A DNA stretch of 64,000 nt, from positions 62,001 through 126,000 of the forward strand of contig NZ_JAQMWQ010000005.1 of assembly GCF_030403775.1 (NCBI RefSeq). The letters run 5' to 3'. Below are positions 29,524 through 37,692 of the stretch, one piece after another (positions within the stretch are counted from its first letter, which is position 1; the number at the start of each line of letters is the position of its first letter). A program made the position numbers and the translations under genes. The notes under the pieces were generated by a model. It did not search any database. It worked only from the letters and a program-made list of their open reading frames with translations, and was not told the origin of the DNA. The stretch comes from Paenibacillus sp. BSR1-1. Lineage in GTDB: Bacteria > Bacillota > Bacilli > Bacillales > Cytobacillaceae.

Positions 29524-30672
29524 TCAGTCGTTATCTCTAAGCTCGCTTAATCGGTAGGTGGTGCCTCTCCAGACTATTCCCCCCCGTTTAAACGTAAGGA
29601 TGCTTGCTCTAATAATTGAATAAATAAACAGCAATGCCGTAATCGGAAATACGGCAAAAAGAAAAGGGGAGAATCGCGTCATTTTCTTCACGATCATCCA
29701 ATACAGAATGCCGCTCGCAGCAATATTGCCTAAACTGAGCAGGGCAATGGTTTTATTTTTTGAAAAAATAGTCACAAAGGGAAGCACATGAGTGACAAAG
29801 ACTCCAAATATCGAGAAAAGGACCATGCTGATTCGATAATTTAGTCCGGCAAAAGTATTTTTTTCAAGACCAACAAATGCCTCTTTTAAGCTGCCATACC
29901 ATTCGACTTCAATTAATTTGAGCGCGGTGGCAATTCTTTGCCGGAATCCTGCTTTTTTCATTTTCATCCCCAGCTGCAAATCATCATCCGGACGCATTTT
30001 CACTTTTTCATGTGTACCAAACTGTTCATAGGCCGCTTTTGATACGAGATTAAACGCCCCGATTCCCGTGCCGATTTTCGACTTTGGGTTATTTGCAGAC
30101 CATGGCCGTTTAAAATAGGAGAAGCCAAATAGAAAGAAGGCGATAAAGGTTTTCAGCCAAAAATGGGTTGCGTTTAGATTTGGGGCTGCCGTTAAATGAT
30201 CAAGCTGGTGTTTGTCAAAATAATGGAGGGCCTTAGCGAATGCTTCTTCTTCATACTTTACATCCGCATCGGTAAACAATAGCCATTTACCGGAGGCCTT
30301 TAGAGAGCCTTGATATAAGGCATGATTTTTCCCAAGCCAGCCCTCAGGCAAGTCCTTAATGTGGAGAACTTTTATTCGCGAGTCTAGTTCCATTAATTCA
30401 TCCATGATTTTTCCGGTATGATCAATTGAACGGTCATTGACAAGAATCCATTCCACATGTTTATAGGTTTGCTTCAGTTGACTGATAATGCTTGATTTTA
30501 TTTGTTTCTCTTCATTACGGGCTGCCACAATTACCGACAATAATGGCCCATTTTCTAAGCATTCTTCGCTTTCAAGCGAGTCTAAATTTTTAAAACCGAA
30601 ATGAGCATCTATGAGAAAAACAATCCAAACCAGGATGCCCAAGGAGAATAAAATAGTAAGTATGGTGTCCAT
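29524..30672 (-). CDS. Membrane glycosyltransferase family 2 (CrtQ-like)
   Basis: Inverting glycosyltransferase of the GT2 fold. An N-terminal helix is followed by SVIVAARNEEKQI, the nucleotide-sugar-binding ILVNDRSIDHT, the metal-binding FTDADVKYEEEA, and a Q-x-x-R-W-like region replaced here by RIATALKLIEVEWYG. Three or four membrane helices lie at the C-terminus. The layout resembles glycosyltransferases acting on carotenoid or lipid acceptors (CrtQ type); the acceptor is unknown. 382 aa. It separates namA from proI, whereas B. subtilis has yqjN there. Confidence 0.8.
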   Translation of the reverse strand: MDTILTILFSLGILVWIVFLIDAHFGFKNLDSLESEECLENGPLLSVIVAARNEEKQIKSSIISQLKQTYKHVEWILVNDRSIDHTGKIMDELMELDSRIKVLHIKDLPEGWLGKNHALYQGSLKASGKWLLFTDADVKYEEEAFAKALHYFDKHQLDHLTAAPNLNATHFWLKTFIAFFLFGFSYFKRPWSANNPKSKIGTGIGAFNLVSKAAYEQFGTHEKVKMRPDDDLQLGMKMKKAGFRQRIATALKLIEVEWYGSLKEAFVGLEKNTFAGLNYRISMVLFSIFGVFVTHVLPFVTIFSKNKTIALLSLGNIAASGILYWMIVKKMTRFSPFLFAVFPITALLFIYSIIRASILTFKRGGIVWRGTTYRLSELRDND

Positions 30673-30740
30673 ATCCTCAGCCCTCTAAAATCATGTGTTT
30701 ACTATTAGTTTAAGAGAACTGTGGATTACGATACAACTTT

Positions 30741-31583
30741 TTAAAATGTTTTTCCTACTTTAAGCTGTGAACAGAGGGCATCTCCCATTTTCCTAGATTG
30801 GGCAGTTGCTGCTTTAATACAGGAAATGAATGCCTCTTGAACCCCGTTTTCCTCTAAAATCCGAATGCCGGCTTCCGTAGTGCCGCCTGGACTTGTCACT
30901 TCTTTCCGCAATTGTGTCGAAGTTTTACTGGAGTTTTTAACCATCTCTGCCGCTCCAATTAACGTTTGCACAATTAGTTCACTTGCCATTTCCTTTTCCA
31001 ATCCAACCTCTACTGCACTTTTTTCCATTGCTTCAATCAGGTAATAAATATAGGCTGGTCCGCTGCCGGACAAACCAGTTACAGCATCGAGCTGTTCTTC
31101 GGCAACAAAGGCTGCCAAGCCGACTGTTCCAAACAGCTTTTTTGTAGTTTCTAGCTGTTCTGTGGTGACACGGTTATTAACAGCGAAGGCGGTCGCCGAT
31201 TTTCCTACTGCCGCAGATGTATTAGGCATGGACCTGGCGATGGAGAGGGATTTATTCGCTAGAGTCTCAATCGTATTCATCGAAACCCCCGCTAGAACGG
31301 AAACTACCAGCATTTGCTCGGTTAAATGCCCGCGGATATAGTCGATTGCCGATGACGCATCCTTTGGCTTCATCGCTAACATGACAATGTCGGCCCCATC
31401 AAAAAGTACATTCAAATCATACGTTCCCCGGACACCATATCGTTCTTCTAGACGATGTAATCGTTCTTGATTCGAATTATTTGTTACCCATACATTTTTT
31501 CTATCAATTAATCCATTTTCTAGAATGCCGGAAATAAAGGCTTCAGCCATCGAACCTGCGCCAACAATTGCGATTTTTTTCAT
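30741..31583 (-). CDS. proI: Pyrroline-5-carboxylate reductase
   Basis: Last step of proline synthesis: NAD(P)H reduction of pyrroline-5-carboxylate. Rossmann start KKIAIVGAGSMAEAFISG, ARSMPNTSAAVG, and the signature VTGLSGSGPAYIYYLIEAME through TSPGGTTEAGI are present. 280 aa. AAGGAGG lies 9 nt before the ATG. A proline T-box leader and promoter lie upstream, so expression should respond to uncharged tRNA-Pro. Named proI by synteny with B. subtilis. Confidence 0.95.
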   Translation of the reverse strand: MKKIAIVGAGSMAEAFISGILENGLIDRKNVWVTNNSNQERLHRLEERYGVRGTYDLNVLFDGADIVMLAMKPKDASSAIDYIRGHLTEQMLVVSVLAGVSMNTIETLANKSLSIARSMPNTSAAVGKSATAFAVNNRVTTEQLETTKKLFGTVGLAAFVAEEQLDAVTGLSGSGPAYIYYLIEAMEKSAVEVGLEKEMASELIVQTLIGAAEMVKNSSKTSTQLRKEVTSPGGTTEAGIRILEENGVQEAFISCIKAATAQSRKMGDALCSQLKVGKTF

Positions 31584-31616
31584 TTATAAATCCTCCTTAA
31601 AGTTTTCGAATAAAAC

Positions 31617-31652
31617 AAAAAAGACCCTTCATCCACAAAGGACGAAAGGTCT
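31617..31652 (-). terminator. T-box terminator hairpin upstream of proI
   Basis: On the minus strand the arms AGACCTTTCGTCC and GGATGAAGGGTCT pair with internal mismatches and are followed by six T. The upstream T-box antiterminator would compete with its 5' arm. Confidence 0.88.
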
Positions 31653-31873
31653 AGCTTCCGCGGTACCACCTTCATTTACCCAAGTTGGAACAATTCACAA
31701 CAGGGTTCACTCGACTCCGTTAACGCCGGACATACGTTAGGTTTTCCTAAATGCTCATAAGGTAGGTTCAATGATTAAGAGGGCGGTGAAGCCTTTCAGC
31801 CTTCGAACTTCACTCTCTTTCGCCATTTCTCATTTACTGGCCTTACTCATCGCTTCGAACAAATGAAATTTTA
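31617..31873 (-). promoter_or_regulatory. T-box leader (proline, CCU specifier) of proI
   Basis: The minus strand carries the canonical T-box AGGTGGTACCGCGG (plus-strand 31659-31672). Stem I is recognisable: TAAGG pairs with CCTTA and AATG with CATT, bracketing a specifier loop whose 3' side reads GAACCTA. The triplet after GAA is CCT, a proline codon, matching the downstream gene. Known mechanism: uncharged tRNA binds the specifier and T-box and prevents termination. Confidence 0.93.
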
Positions 31874-31879
31874 ATAGTG

Positions 31880-31909
31880 ATTATGCAAGAAAAATAGCCT
31901 GTCTGTCAA
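31880..31909 (-). promoter_or_regulatory. Sigma-A promoter of the proI T-box leader
   Basis: On the minus strand a perfect -35 TTGACA (31904-31909) and -10 CATAAT (31880-31885) are separated by 18 nt. Initiation near 31873 gives a leader of about 290 nt to proI. Confidence 0.8.
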
Positions 31910-32022
31910 GGGATAAATTTATAGAATTTTTTATTTTTTCAAAAAAATTATGTAAATATAATGACATTGGAAAAAATAATCGTTACACTTTAAATTAACC
32001 ATTATGTTAAGGGGTTTTGAAA

Positions 32023-32991
32023 ATGACTGAATGGAAAGATGGAATTGCCAAGATCACGTTGCCGACTCCTTTTGCCGTTGGCGATGTTAATGTTTATTTA
32101 ATTAGGGGGGAACGTTTAACGCTTGTTGATACGGGAGCGAAAACGGAAGAATCATGGAATTCCCTTACAGAACAAATGGCTGAATTAGATTTAAGCCCTC
32201 AGGATATCGAGCAGGTAGTTCTTACTCATCATCACCCTGATCATGCCGGGATGCTCGATTTTTTTCCCGATCCGTTAGAGGTGTATGGGCACCCGCTGAA
32301 TGAAAGATGGATTCATCCAAATGAAACTTTTTTTCAAGAACAAGAACATTTTTTCATAGAGCATTTTAAGGAGTTCGGATTACCTGAGGAATATTTTGCG
32401 ATACTTCCAAAACTAAGAAAGACGATGAAGTATATGTGTAATCGGCCGCTTACCGGACATCTCTTGGAGGGAATGAGACCTCCGGGACTACACGACTGGA
32501 AAGTAATCGGAACCCCAGGTCATGCCCAAAGTCAAATAGCGCTTTTTAGGGAAAAGGACGGAGTTTTGATTGGCGGGGATTTAATACTTGCCCATATTTC
32601 ACCTAATCCATTACTTGAGCCGCCGGCGCCTGGAGAAAAAGAGAGGCCAAAGCCGCAGCTTCAGCATAACGATTCGATGAAAAAGCTGCTTCACTATCCA
32701 ATTCATTGTGTCTATACCGGTCATGGTGATGAAGTCTATCAGTTAGCTGAACTAATTGAAAAAAGGCTAACTCGCCAGCATGAACGTGCGATGACGGTAA
32801 AAACTTGGCTGGAGGAAGAGGAACTTACTGTATTTCAAATCTGCCAGCGGCTGTTTCCATCCGTCTATCAGCGTGAATTGATGTTGACGATTTCGGAAAC
32901 GGTTGCTCAGCTTGACTATTTGGATTCTATCGGGGAGATTATTAGTAGAGATGGTCAGCCTGTGGTTTATCAATCAAAACCACGGGATTAA
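32023..32991 (+). CDS. yqjP: MBL-fold metallohydrolase YqjP
   Basis: Metallo-beta-lactamase superfamily protein with the zinc motif THHHPDHAG, a later GTPGHAQSQ ligand block, GGDLILAH and YTGHGDEV. A C-terminal winged-helix-like tail follows. 322 aa. TTG 32017 sits too close to the ribosome site AAGGGGT; ATG 32023 has 7-8 nt spacing. Substrate unknown; glyoxalase II-like hydrolase is the general class. A TATAAT at 31957-31962 is a possible -10 element. Followed after 18 nt by yqjQ. Confidence 0.87.
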   Translation: MTEWKDGIAKITLPTPFAVGDVNVYLIRGERLTLVDTGAKTEESWNSLTEQMAELDLSPQDIEQVVLTHHHPDHAGMLDFFPDPLEVYGHPLNERWIHPNETFFQEQEHFFIEHFKEFGLPEEYFAILPKLRKTMKYMCNRPLTGHLLEGMRPPGLHDWKVIGTPGHAQSQIALFREKDGVLIGGDLILAHISPNPLLEPPAPGEKERPKPQLQHNDSMKKLLHYPIHCVYTGHGDEVYQLAELIEKRLTRQHERAMTVKTWLEEEELTVFQICQRLFPSVYQRELMLTISETVAQLDYLDSIGEIISRDGQPVVYQSKPRD

Positions 32992-33009
32992 CTCTGATGG
33001 GGTGTATAA

Positions 33010-33807
33010 ATGGTTAGGGAACAGTTAAAGGATAAAAATATTGTGATTACCGGTGCATCCGGGGGGATTGGAGCGGAAATTGCCAAGCTTTGTGCGGCAA
33101 GCGGCGCTAATCTTGTCCTCCTGGCACGAAGCCTCGATAAGCTTGAACAGCTGAAGGCAGTATTGCAGCGAAAGTATCAAGTAAGAGTGGATGTTTTTCA
33201 GCTTGATGTGTCGGATACTGATCAAGTTCAAAGCGTTTTTAAGCAGATTTTTGCAGAAATAGGACAAGTAGACATACTTGTCAATAATGCAGGCTTTGGG
33301 GTCTTTCGTGAAGCGCATGAAGCCCCGATTGATGAAATTAAGGGAATGTTTGAAGTAAATGTCGTTGGGCTGATGGCCTGTACCAACATGGTGCTGCCGA
33401 AAATGCGAGAGCGGCGCTTTGGGCATATTATTAATATTGCTTCACAAGCTGGAAAAATTGCCACTCCGAAATCGAGTGTCTATTCTGCCACTAAGCATGC
33501 TGTTCTTGGCTACACCAATGCTCTTAGGATGGAGCTTTCCGACTATAATGTTCAGGTAACCTCCGTGAATCCAGGGCCAATTGCCACTAATTTTTTTAAC
33601 ATTGCCGATGAAAAGGGCACTTATGTTAAAAATGTTCAACGGTATATGCTTCAGCCTGAGTATGTGGCAAAGAAGGTAGTTGGCAGCATGCTGACGAAAA
33701 CGAGGGAGATCAATTTGCCGCGCTGGATGAATTTTGGAAGTGTTGCCTATGTTCTATTTCCTCGGTTGTTCGAGCGGCTGGGAAAACGAATGCTCAGTTC
33801 TAAGTAA
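33010..33807 (+). CDS. yqjQ: Short-chain dehydrogenase/reductase YqjQ
   Basis: Classical SDR: cofactor motif TGASGGIGAEI, NNAGFG, and the catalytic Ser-Tyr-Lys set (IASQAG, YSATK). The C-terminal tail is basic and hydrophobic, as in the DltE/YqjQ branch. 265 aa. Substrate unknown. Forms a two-gene unit with yqjP, as in B. subtilis. Confidence 0.9.
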   Translation: MVREQLKDKNIVITGASGGIGAEIAKLCAASGANLVLLARSLDKLEQLKAVLQRKYQVRVDVFQLDVSDTDQVQSVFKQIFAEIGQVDILVNNAGFGVFREAHEAPIDEIKGMFEVNVVGLMACTNMVLPKMRERRFGHIINIASQAGKIATPKSSVYSATKHAVLGYTNALRMELSDYNVQVTSVNPGPIATNFFNIADEKGTYVKNVQRYMLQPEYVAKKVVGSMLTKTREINLPRWMNFGSVAYVLFPRLFERLGKRMLSSK

Positions 33808-33810
33808 GGG

Positions 33811-33840
33811 AAAAGCTGCCTGGTTAAGGCGGCTTTTTCT
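33811..33840 (+). terminator. Terminator after yqjQ
   Basis: Stem AAAGCTGCC / GGCGGCTTT (one G-U pair), then T-run. Confidence 0.82.
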
Positions 33841-33861
33841 ATGGGAGCAATTCTATAAAAA

Positions 33862-33870
33862 TGTTATAAT
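33862..33870 (+). promoter_or_regulatory. Extended -10 promoter of the SNF2 helicase gene
   Basis: TGTTATAAT is a perfect extended -10 (TGnTATAAT), 35 nt before the TTG start. The -35 region is poor. Confidence 0.6.
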
Positions 33871-33905
33871 GGGTAATCTAAATGACCTCAGGAAGGAGTC
33901 CGCTT

Positions 33906-36900
33906 TTGAATATAAGATTACACCAAAAAATGATTAAAGAAATGTGCGGGACTGTCTCCTTCAAAAGAGGCGAGGCTTTTTACCGTTCCAACAAAGTAAC
34001 TTTTGAAAATTACGTTCCTGACCGATGTGAAGCAATAGTATCTGGAACTGAGGATTTCCATGTTGTGATTGAAAGGGAAAACAACGGTAGTTTTCGATCA
34101 AAGTGCACCTGTCCTGTGTTGACCTCCTTTCAAAAGGATTGTCAGCATATTGCGGCGGTATTGCTAGCCATCCATGACCATCAACGTAAAGGAACTACTC
34201 CCTTTCAAGAGGTTTCTTCAAACAGTGGGGAGAATTTAGCTGATGGCGTGCTGAACCTCTTCAATAACCAGCCGATACGTTCTAGTGGGCATCAGCTCCA
34301 TTTTGAAAATAGAACCGCGCTTGAAGTTGAACTTACCTGTGAACCCATTTTGATTAACGAACAGTACCTACTCGGAATGGAGATAAAGATTGGACCAATA
34401 ACAGTACCAAACATCCGGGACTTTCTTAGCGCCGTTGATCAGGGACGGCCAATTATGCTTTCTAGCCTATTCAGATATGAACCTTACTTGCATTGCTTTC
34501 AGCCTGAAATTGATTCCGTGATTAAGAAACTAATACAAGTGATTCAAGATAATAAGCACATTGGCGAGTCAGAACTTCTTCCTATTCCGCCATCTTCCTG
34601 GAAGGAGCTTCAGCCATTGCTTACGAAGGCACCATTGGTGAAGCTTAAATACAATGGCAATACCTATGATAGTTTAATTGTTACGGCCGAGCTGCCTCCG
34701 TTAAAGTTTGAATTTAGCGAGGCGGAAGACACTGGCTATTTTCTTAAGGTCAATGGATTATCTAATATGATTATCTTGGATTCTTACGGGTCTGTTTTAT
34801 CAGCAGGGAAAATCGTCACGATGAATACAGAGGACTGCCAGCGGTTGTCCAATCTTAACCACTTGCTGGATGCATCCGGTACGAATCAAATTTCCATCCC
34901 TCAGGTACAAATTCAGCATTTTTTAGAAAAAGTAGTTCCTGGCTTAAAAAAAATAGGTTATGTCCAGCTTTCTGATGGATTGGTAAAAGAGTATATGAAA
35001 ACGCCGCTGATTGCCAAATTGTACTTGGACCGGGTGAAAAATCGCCTGCTGGCCGGGCTGGAGTTTCATTATGATTATGTTGTTATCAACCCTTTGGAGA
35101 AGCAGGATATTCATGCTGGTTCAAGAGTAATCCGAGATGAGGAAAAGGAGAGCCAGATTTTGCAGCTTATGGAGGAGAGTTCATTTTCCAAAACTGAAGG
35201 CGGTTATTACCTTCACAATGAAGAATTAGAATATGCGTTTCTTTACCATACTGTCCCGAAGCTTCAAAAGCTAGTGCAAATTTATGCCACAACAGCTGTA
35301 AGAAACAGGATTTTTAGAGAGAATCCCCGCCCGGGCTTGAGAGTTAAGGTGAAAAAAGAACGAACAAACTGGCTTGAATTTAAATTTGAACTAGGAATTC
35401 CGGAGCAGCAAATTAAAGAAGTTTTAGCGGCCTTAGAGGAAAAGCGGAAATATTATCGGCTCCGTAATGGTGCGCTATTGTCGTTGGAGACACGGGAGTT
35501 TAAGGAAATTCAACGGTTTTTAGCGGAAATACCCGCGGAGAAGAAAAATCTTGAAGACAGCTTCGAGCTATCGATAATGCAGGGACTGCCGCTGCTTGAT
35601 TCCGTTGACGACAGTCAGGTGTTCATCGCAGAAGAATCCTTCCGTCAGTTCCTCGAAAGTCTCCGCAATCCCGGCAGCTTGGAGTTTGTGGTGCCATCTA
35701 GTTTAGAGCCGATTTTACGCGACTATCAAAAACGCGGTTACAAGTGGATGAAAACACTGGCCCATTACGGGTTTGGCGGAATTCTGGCTGATGATATGGG
35801 CCTTGGAAAAACGCTGCAAAGCATCACGTTTATTTTATCAGAGCTTTCGATTATCCGTTCAAAGAAGCAGCCAGTTCTAATCGTCTGTCCTTCCTCTTTA
35901 TCGTATAATTGGCTGAGTGAAATAATGAAATTCACTTCGGAAATTCAAGCTGTTGTCGTGGATGGCAATCAAGCTGAGAGGCAACGTATCCTGAAGGAAG
36001 CTTTGCAAATGGACGTGGTTATTACTTCGTATCCTTTGCTTCGGCGGGATCTCAAATGGTACGAGAAACAAGAGTTCCACACTGTCTTTTTTGATGAAGC
36101 TCAAGCCTTTAAGAACCCGCTAACTCAAACGGCACGAGCGGTAAAAAGGCTTAAGGCGGATTATCGGTTTGCCTTGACCGGAACACCGGTGGAAAATTCT
36201 CTCGAAGAACTCTGGTCTATTTTTCATGTCGTCTTTCCTGAACTATTTCGTGGCTTAAAGGAATTCTCAAACCTATCAAGGAAAAAGATCTCTCGGAGAG
36301 TCCGTCCATTCTTATTGCGCAGGATGAAGGAGGACGTCGTTTCCGAGCTTCCGGAAAAATTAGAGTTTACGGAATCAGCAGAACTTCTTCCAGATCAAAA
36401 GAAGCTGTATGCCGCGTATTTGGCCAAGCTTCGAGAGGATACACTTAAGCATTTGGACAAGGAAACTATCCGGAAGAACCGGATAAAAATCCTCGCAGGT
36501 TTAACGCGCTTGCGGCAGATTTGCTGCCATCCGGCTTTGTTTGTGGACGGTTACAAAGGCAGCTCTGCAAAATTTGAAATGCTGATGAGACTTATTGAGG
36601 AATCCATGCTTTCAGGAAGGCGGGTGTTGATTTTCTCCCAGTTTACAAAAATGCTCGGCATTATAGGGAGAAATTTAGCGGTTAAGGACCTTCCTTTTTT
36701 CTATCTTGATGGGGCTATTCCGTCTGAAGAACGCTTGGAAATCTGCAATCGATTTAATGAAGGGGAACGTGATTTTTTCCTTATTTCGCTTAAGGCTGGC
36801 GGTACAGGGCTTAATTTGACGGGAGCGGACACGGTCATTTTGTATGACATTTGGTGGAATCCGGCGGTCGAGGAACAGGCCGCAGACCGGGCCCATCGCA

Positions 36901-37073
36901 TTGGCCAGAAAAATGTTGTCCAGGTCATCAAGCTTGTTTCCCGGGGCACCATCGAAGAGAAAATCAGCGAACTGCAGGACAAAAAAAGACAGCTGATTGA
37001 AGAAATCATTGACTCCGAGGAGCAGGGCAATTTCGTATTAACCGAAGAGGATATACAAGAAATACTATCTTAA
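33906..37073 (+). CDS. SWIM-domain SNF2-family helicase/ATPase
   Basis: Large (1055 aa) double-stranded-DNA translocase. The N-terminus has a SWIM zinc motif (CTCPVL...DCQHIAAVLLA). A long middle region without clear motifs follows (bacterial SNF2-associated domain). The C-terminal 450 residues form the ATPase: motif I DDMGLGKTLQS, motif II FFDEAQ, motif III ALTGTPVENS, and motifs V-VI ISLKAGGTGLNL and AADRAHRIGQ. TTG at 33906 follows GGAAGGAG and is preferred to ATG 33882, which lies upstream of that site. B. subtilis YwqA is the closest type I recall. Monocistronic; function in repair or transcription is unproven. Confidence 0.9.
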   Translation: MNIRLHQKMIKEMCGTVSFKRGEAFYRSNKVTFENYVPDRCEAIVSGTEDFHVVIERENNGSFRSKCTCPVLTSFQKDCQHIAAVLLAIHDHQRKGTTPFQEVSSNSGENLADGVLNLFNNQPIRSSGHQLHFENRTALEVELTCEPILINEQYLLGMEIKIGPITVPNIRDFLSAVDQGRPIMLSSLFRYEPYLHCFQPEIDSVIKKLIQVIQDNKHIGESELLPIPPSSWKELQPLLTKAPLVKLKYNGNTYDSLIVTAELPPLKFEFSEAEDTGYFLKVNGLSNMIILDSYGSVLSAGKIVTMNTEDCQRLSNLNHLLDASGTNQISIPQVQIQHFLEKVVPGLKKIGYVQLSDGLVKEYMKTPLIAKLYLDRVKNRLLAGLEFHYDYVVINPLEKQDIHAGSRVIRDEEKESQILQLMEESSFSKTEGGYYLHNEELEYAFLYHTVPKLQKLVQIYATTAVRNRIFRENPRPGLRVKVKKERTNWLEFKFELGIPEQQIKEVLAALEEKRKYYRLRNGALLSLETREFKEIQRFLAEIPAEKKNLEDSFELSIMQGLPLLDSVDDSQVFIAEESFRQFLESLRNPGSLEFVVPSSLEPILRDYQKRGYKWMKTLAHYGFGGILADDMGLGKTLQSITFILSELSIIRSKKQPVLIVCPSSLSYNWLSEIMKFTSEIQAVVVDGNQAERQRILKEALQMDVVITSYPLLRRDLKWYEKQEFHTVFFDEAQAFKNPLTQTARAVKRLKADYRFALTGTPVENSLEELWSIFHVVFPELFRGLKEFSNLSRKKISRRVRPFLLRRMKEDVVSELPEKLEFTESAELLPDQKKLYAAYLAKLREDTLKHLDKETIRKNRIKILAGLTRLRQICCHPALFVDGYKGSSAKFEMLMRLIEESMLSGRRVLIFSQFTKMLGIIGRNLAVKDLPFFYLDGAIPSEERLEICNRFNEGERDFFLISLKAGGTGLNLTGADTVILYDIWWNPAVEEQAADRAHRIGQKNVVQVIKLVSRGTIEEKISELQDKKRQLIEEIIDSEEQGNFVLTEEDIQEILS

Positions 37074-37075
37074 AC

Positions 37076-37332
37076 TTCATGAGGACAGAATCATTGGCTT
37101 TCCTGCTATTTTTGTCCTCATGAGCCTTTCATGAGGACAAAATCCTAGGTTTTCCTACTGTTTTTGTTCTCATGAGCCCTTCATGAGGACAACATTCTAG
37201 GTTTTCTCGCTATTTTTGTTCTCATGAGCCCTTCATGAGGACAACATTCTAGGTTTTATCGCTATTTTTGTTCTCATGAGCCTTTCATGAGGACAGCATC
37301 CTAGGCTTTCCTGCTATTTTTGTCCTCATGAG
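37076..37332. repeat. Five tandem 52-bp palindromic units
   Basis: TTCATGAGGACA recurs at 37076, 37128, 37180, 37232 and 37284, an exact 52-nt period. Every unit ends in TTTTTGT(C/T)CTCATGAG, so each folds into a hairpin with CTCATGAGGACA-type arms and an AT-rich apex (CCTAGG core in several units). Mutations between units fall mostly in the apex; the arms vary little. It lies between the stops of converging genes (SNF2 helicase and yqzH-like), so it could act as a strong bidirectional terminator or a protein-binding array. Confidence 0.9.
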
Positions 37333-37338
37333 TTCTCT

Positions 37339-37530
37339 TTATTGTGTTAAAAATTCATACACCGTATCATTTACTACCTCATATAAATCCGCAGTCGGTT
37401 CTTCGTCTTTTGTTTGAAGAATCCGATTCACAAGTGCTTCCAAATCTTTCTCATCAACAGGCAGCGAATCCGCCTCATAATACTGTTTAAAACAATTCTT
37501 GATCATTTTAACGACTAGTTTTTTCTCCAT
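37339..37530 (-). CDS. yqzH: YqzH-like small protein
   Basis: 63-residue acidic soluble protein (MEKKLVVKMIKNCFKQYYE...). The frame extends 9 nt upstream, but ATG at 37530 has GAGGTG at the right distance. It resembles B. subtilis YqzH, which sits in the same place near yqjW. Function unknown; no motif seen. It is transcribed towards the hairpin array. Confidence 0.7.
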   Translation of the reverse strand: MEKKLVVKMIKNCFKQYYEADSLPVDEKDLEALVNRILQTKDEEPTADLYEVVNDTVYEFLTQ

Positions 37531-37603
37531 AAAAAGCACCTCATCGTTATTATACTGTTTTACTGCTTAATCTCCATCTAAAAAAACAGTCAAAAATTTT
37601 CCA

Positions 37604-37632
37604 TTGAATGAGAACGTATATTCGCTTATCAT
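37604..37632 (+). promoter_or_regulatory. SOS-type promoter of yqjW with an overlapping LexA box
   Basis: TTGAAT (37604-37609) and TATCAT (37627-37632) are 17 nt apart. The spacer contains AGAACGTATATTCG (37611-37624), a match to the Bacillus LexA box CGAACRNRYGTTYG with two mismatches, so bound LexA would block polymerase. Confidence 0.6.
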
Positions 37633-37649
37633 AATAAATATAATAATAA

Positions 37650-37663
37650 AGAACGAATGTTCT
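37650..37663 (+). promoter_or_regulatory. Second LexA (DinR) box before yqjW
   Basis: AGAACGAATGTTCT has the intact palindromic core GAAC-N4-GTTC with the preferred RNRY spacer. It lies just downstream of the predicted start of transcription. Confidence 0.7.
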
Positions 37664-37692
37664 ACTTTTTGAAAAACTGTGAGGGGAAAGCC

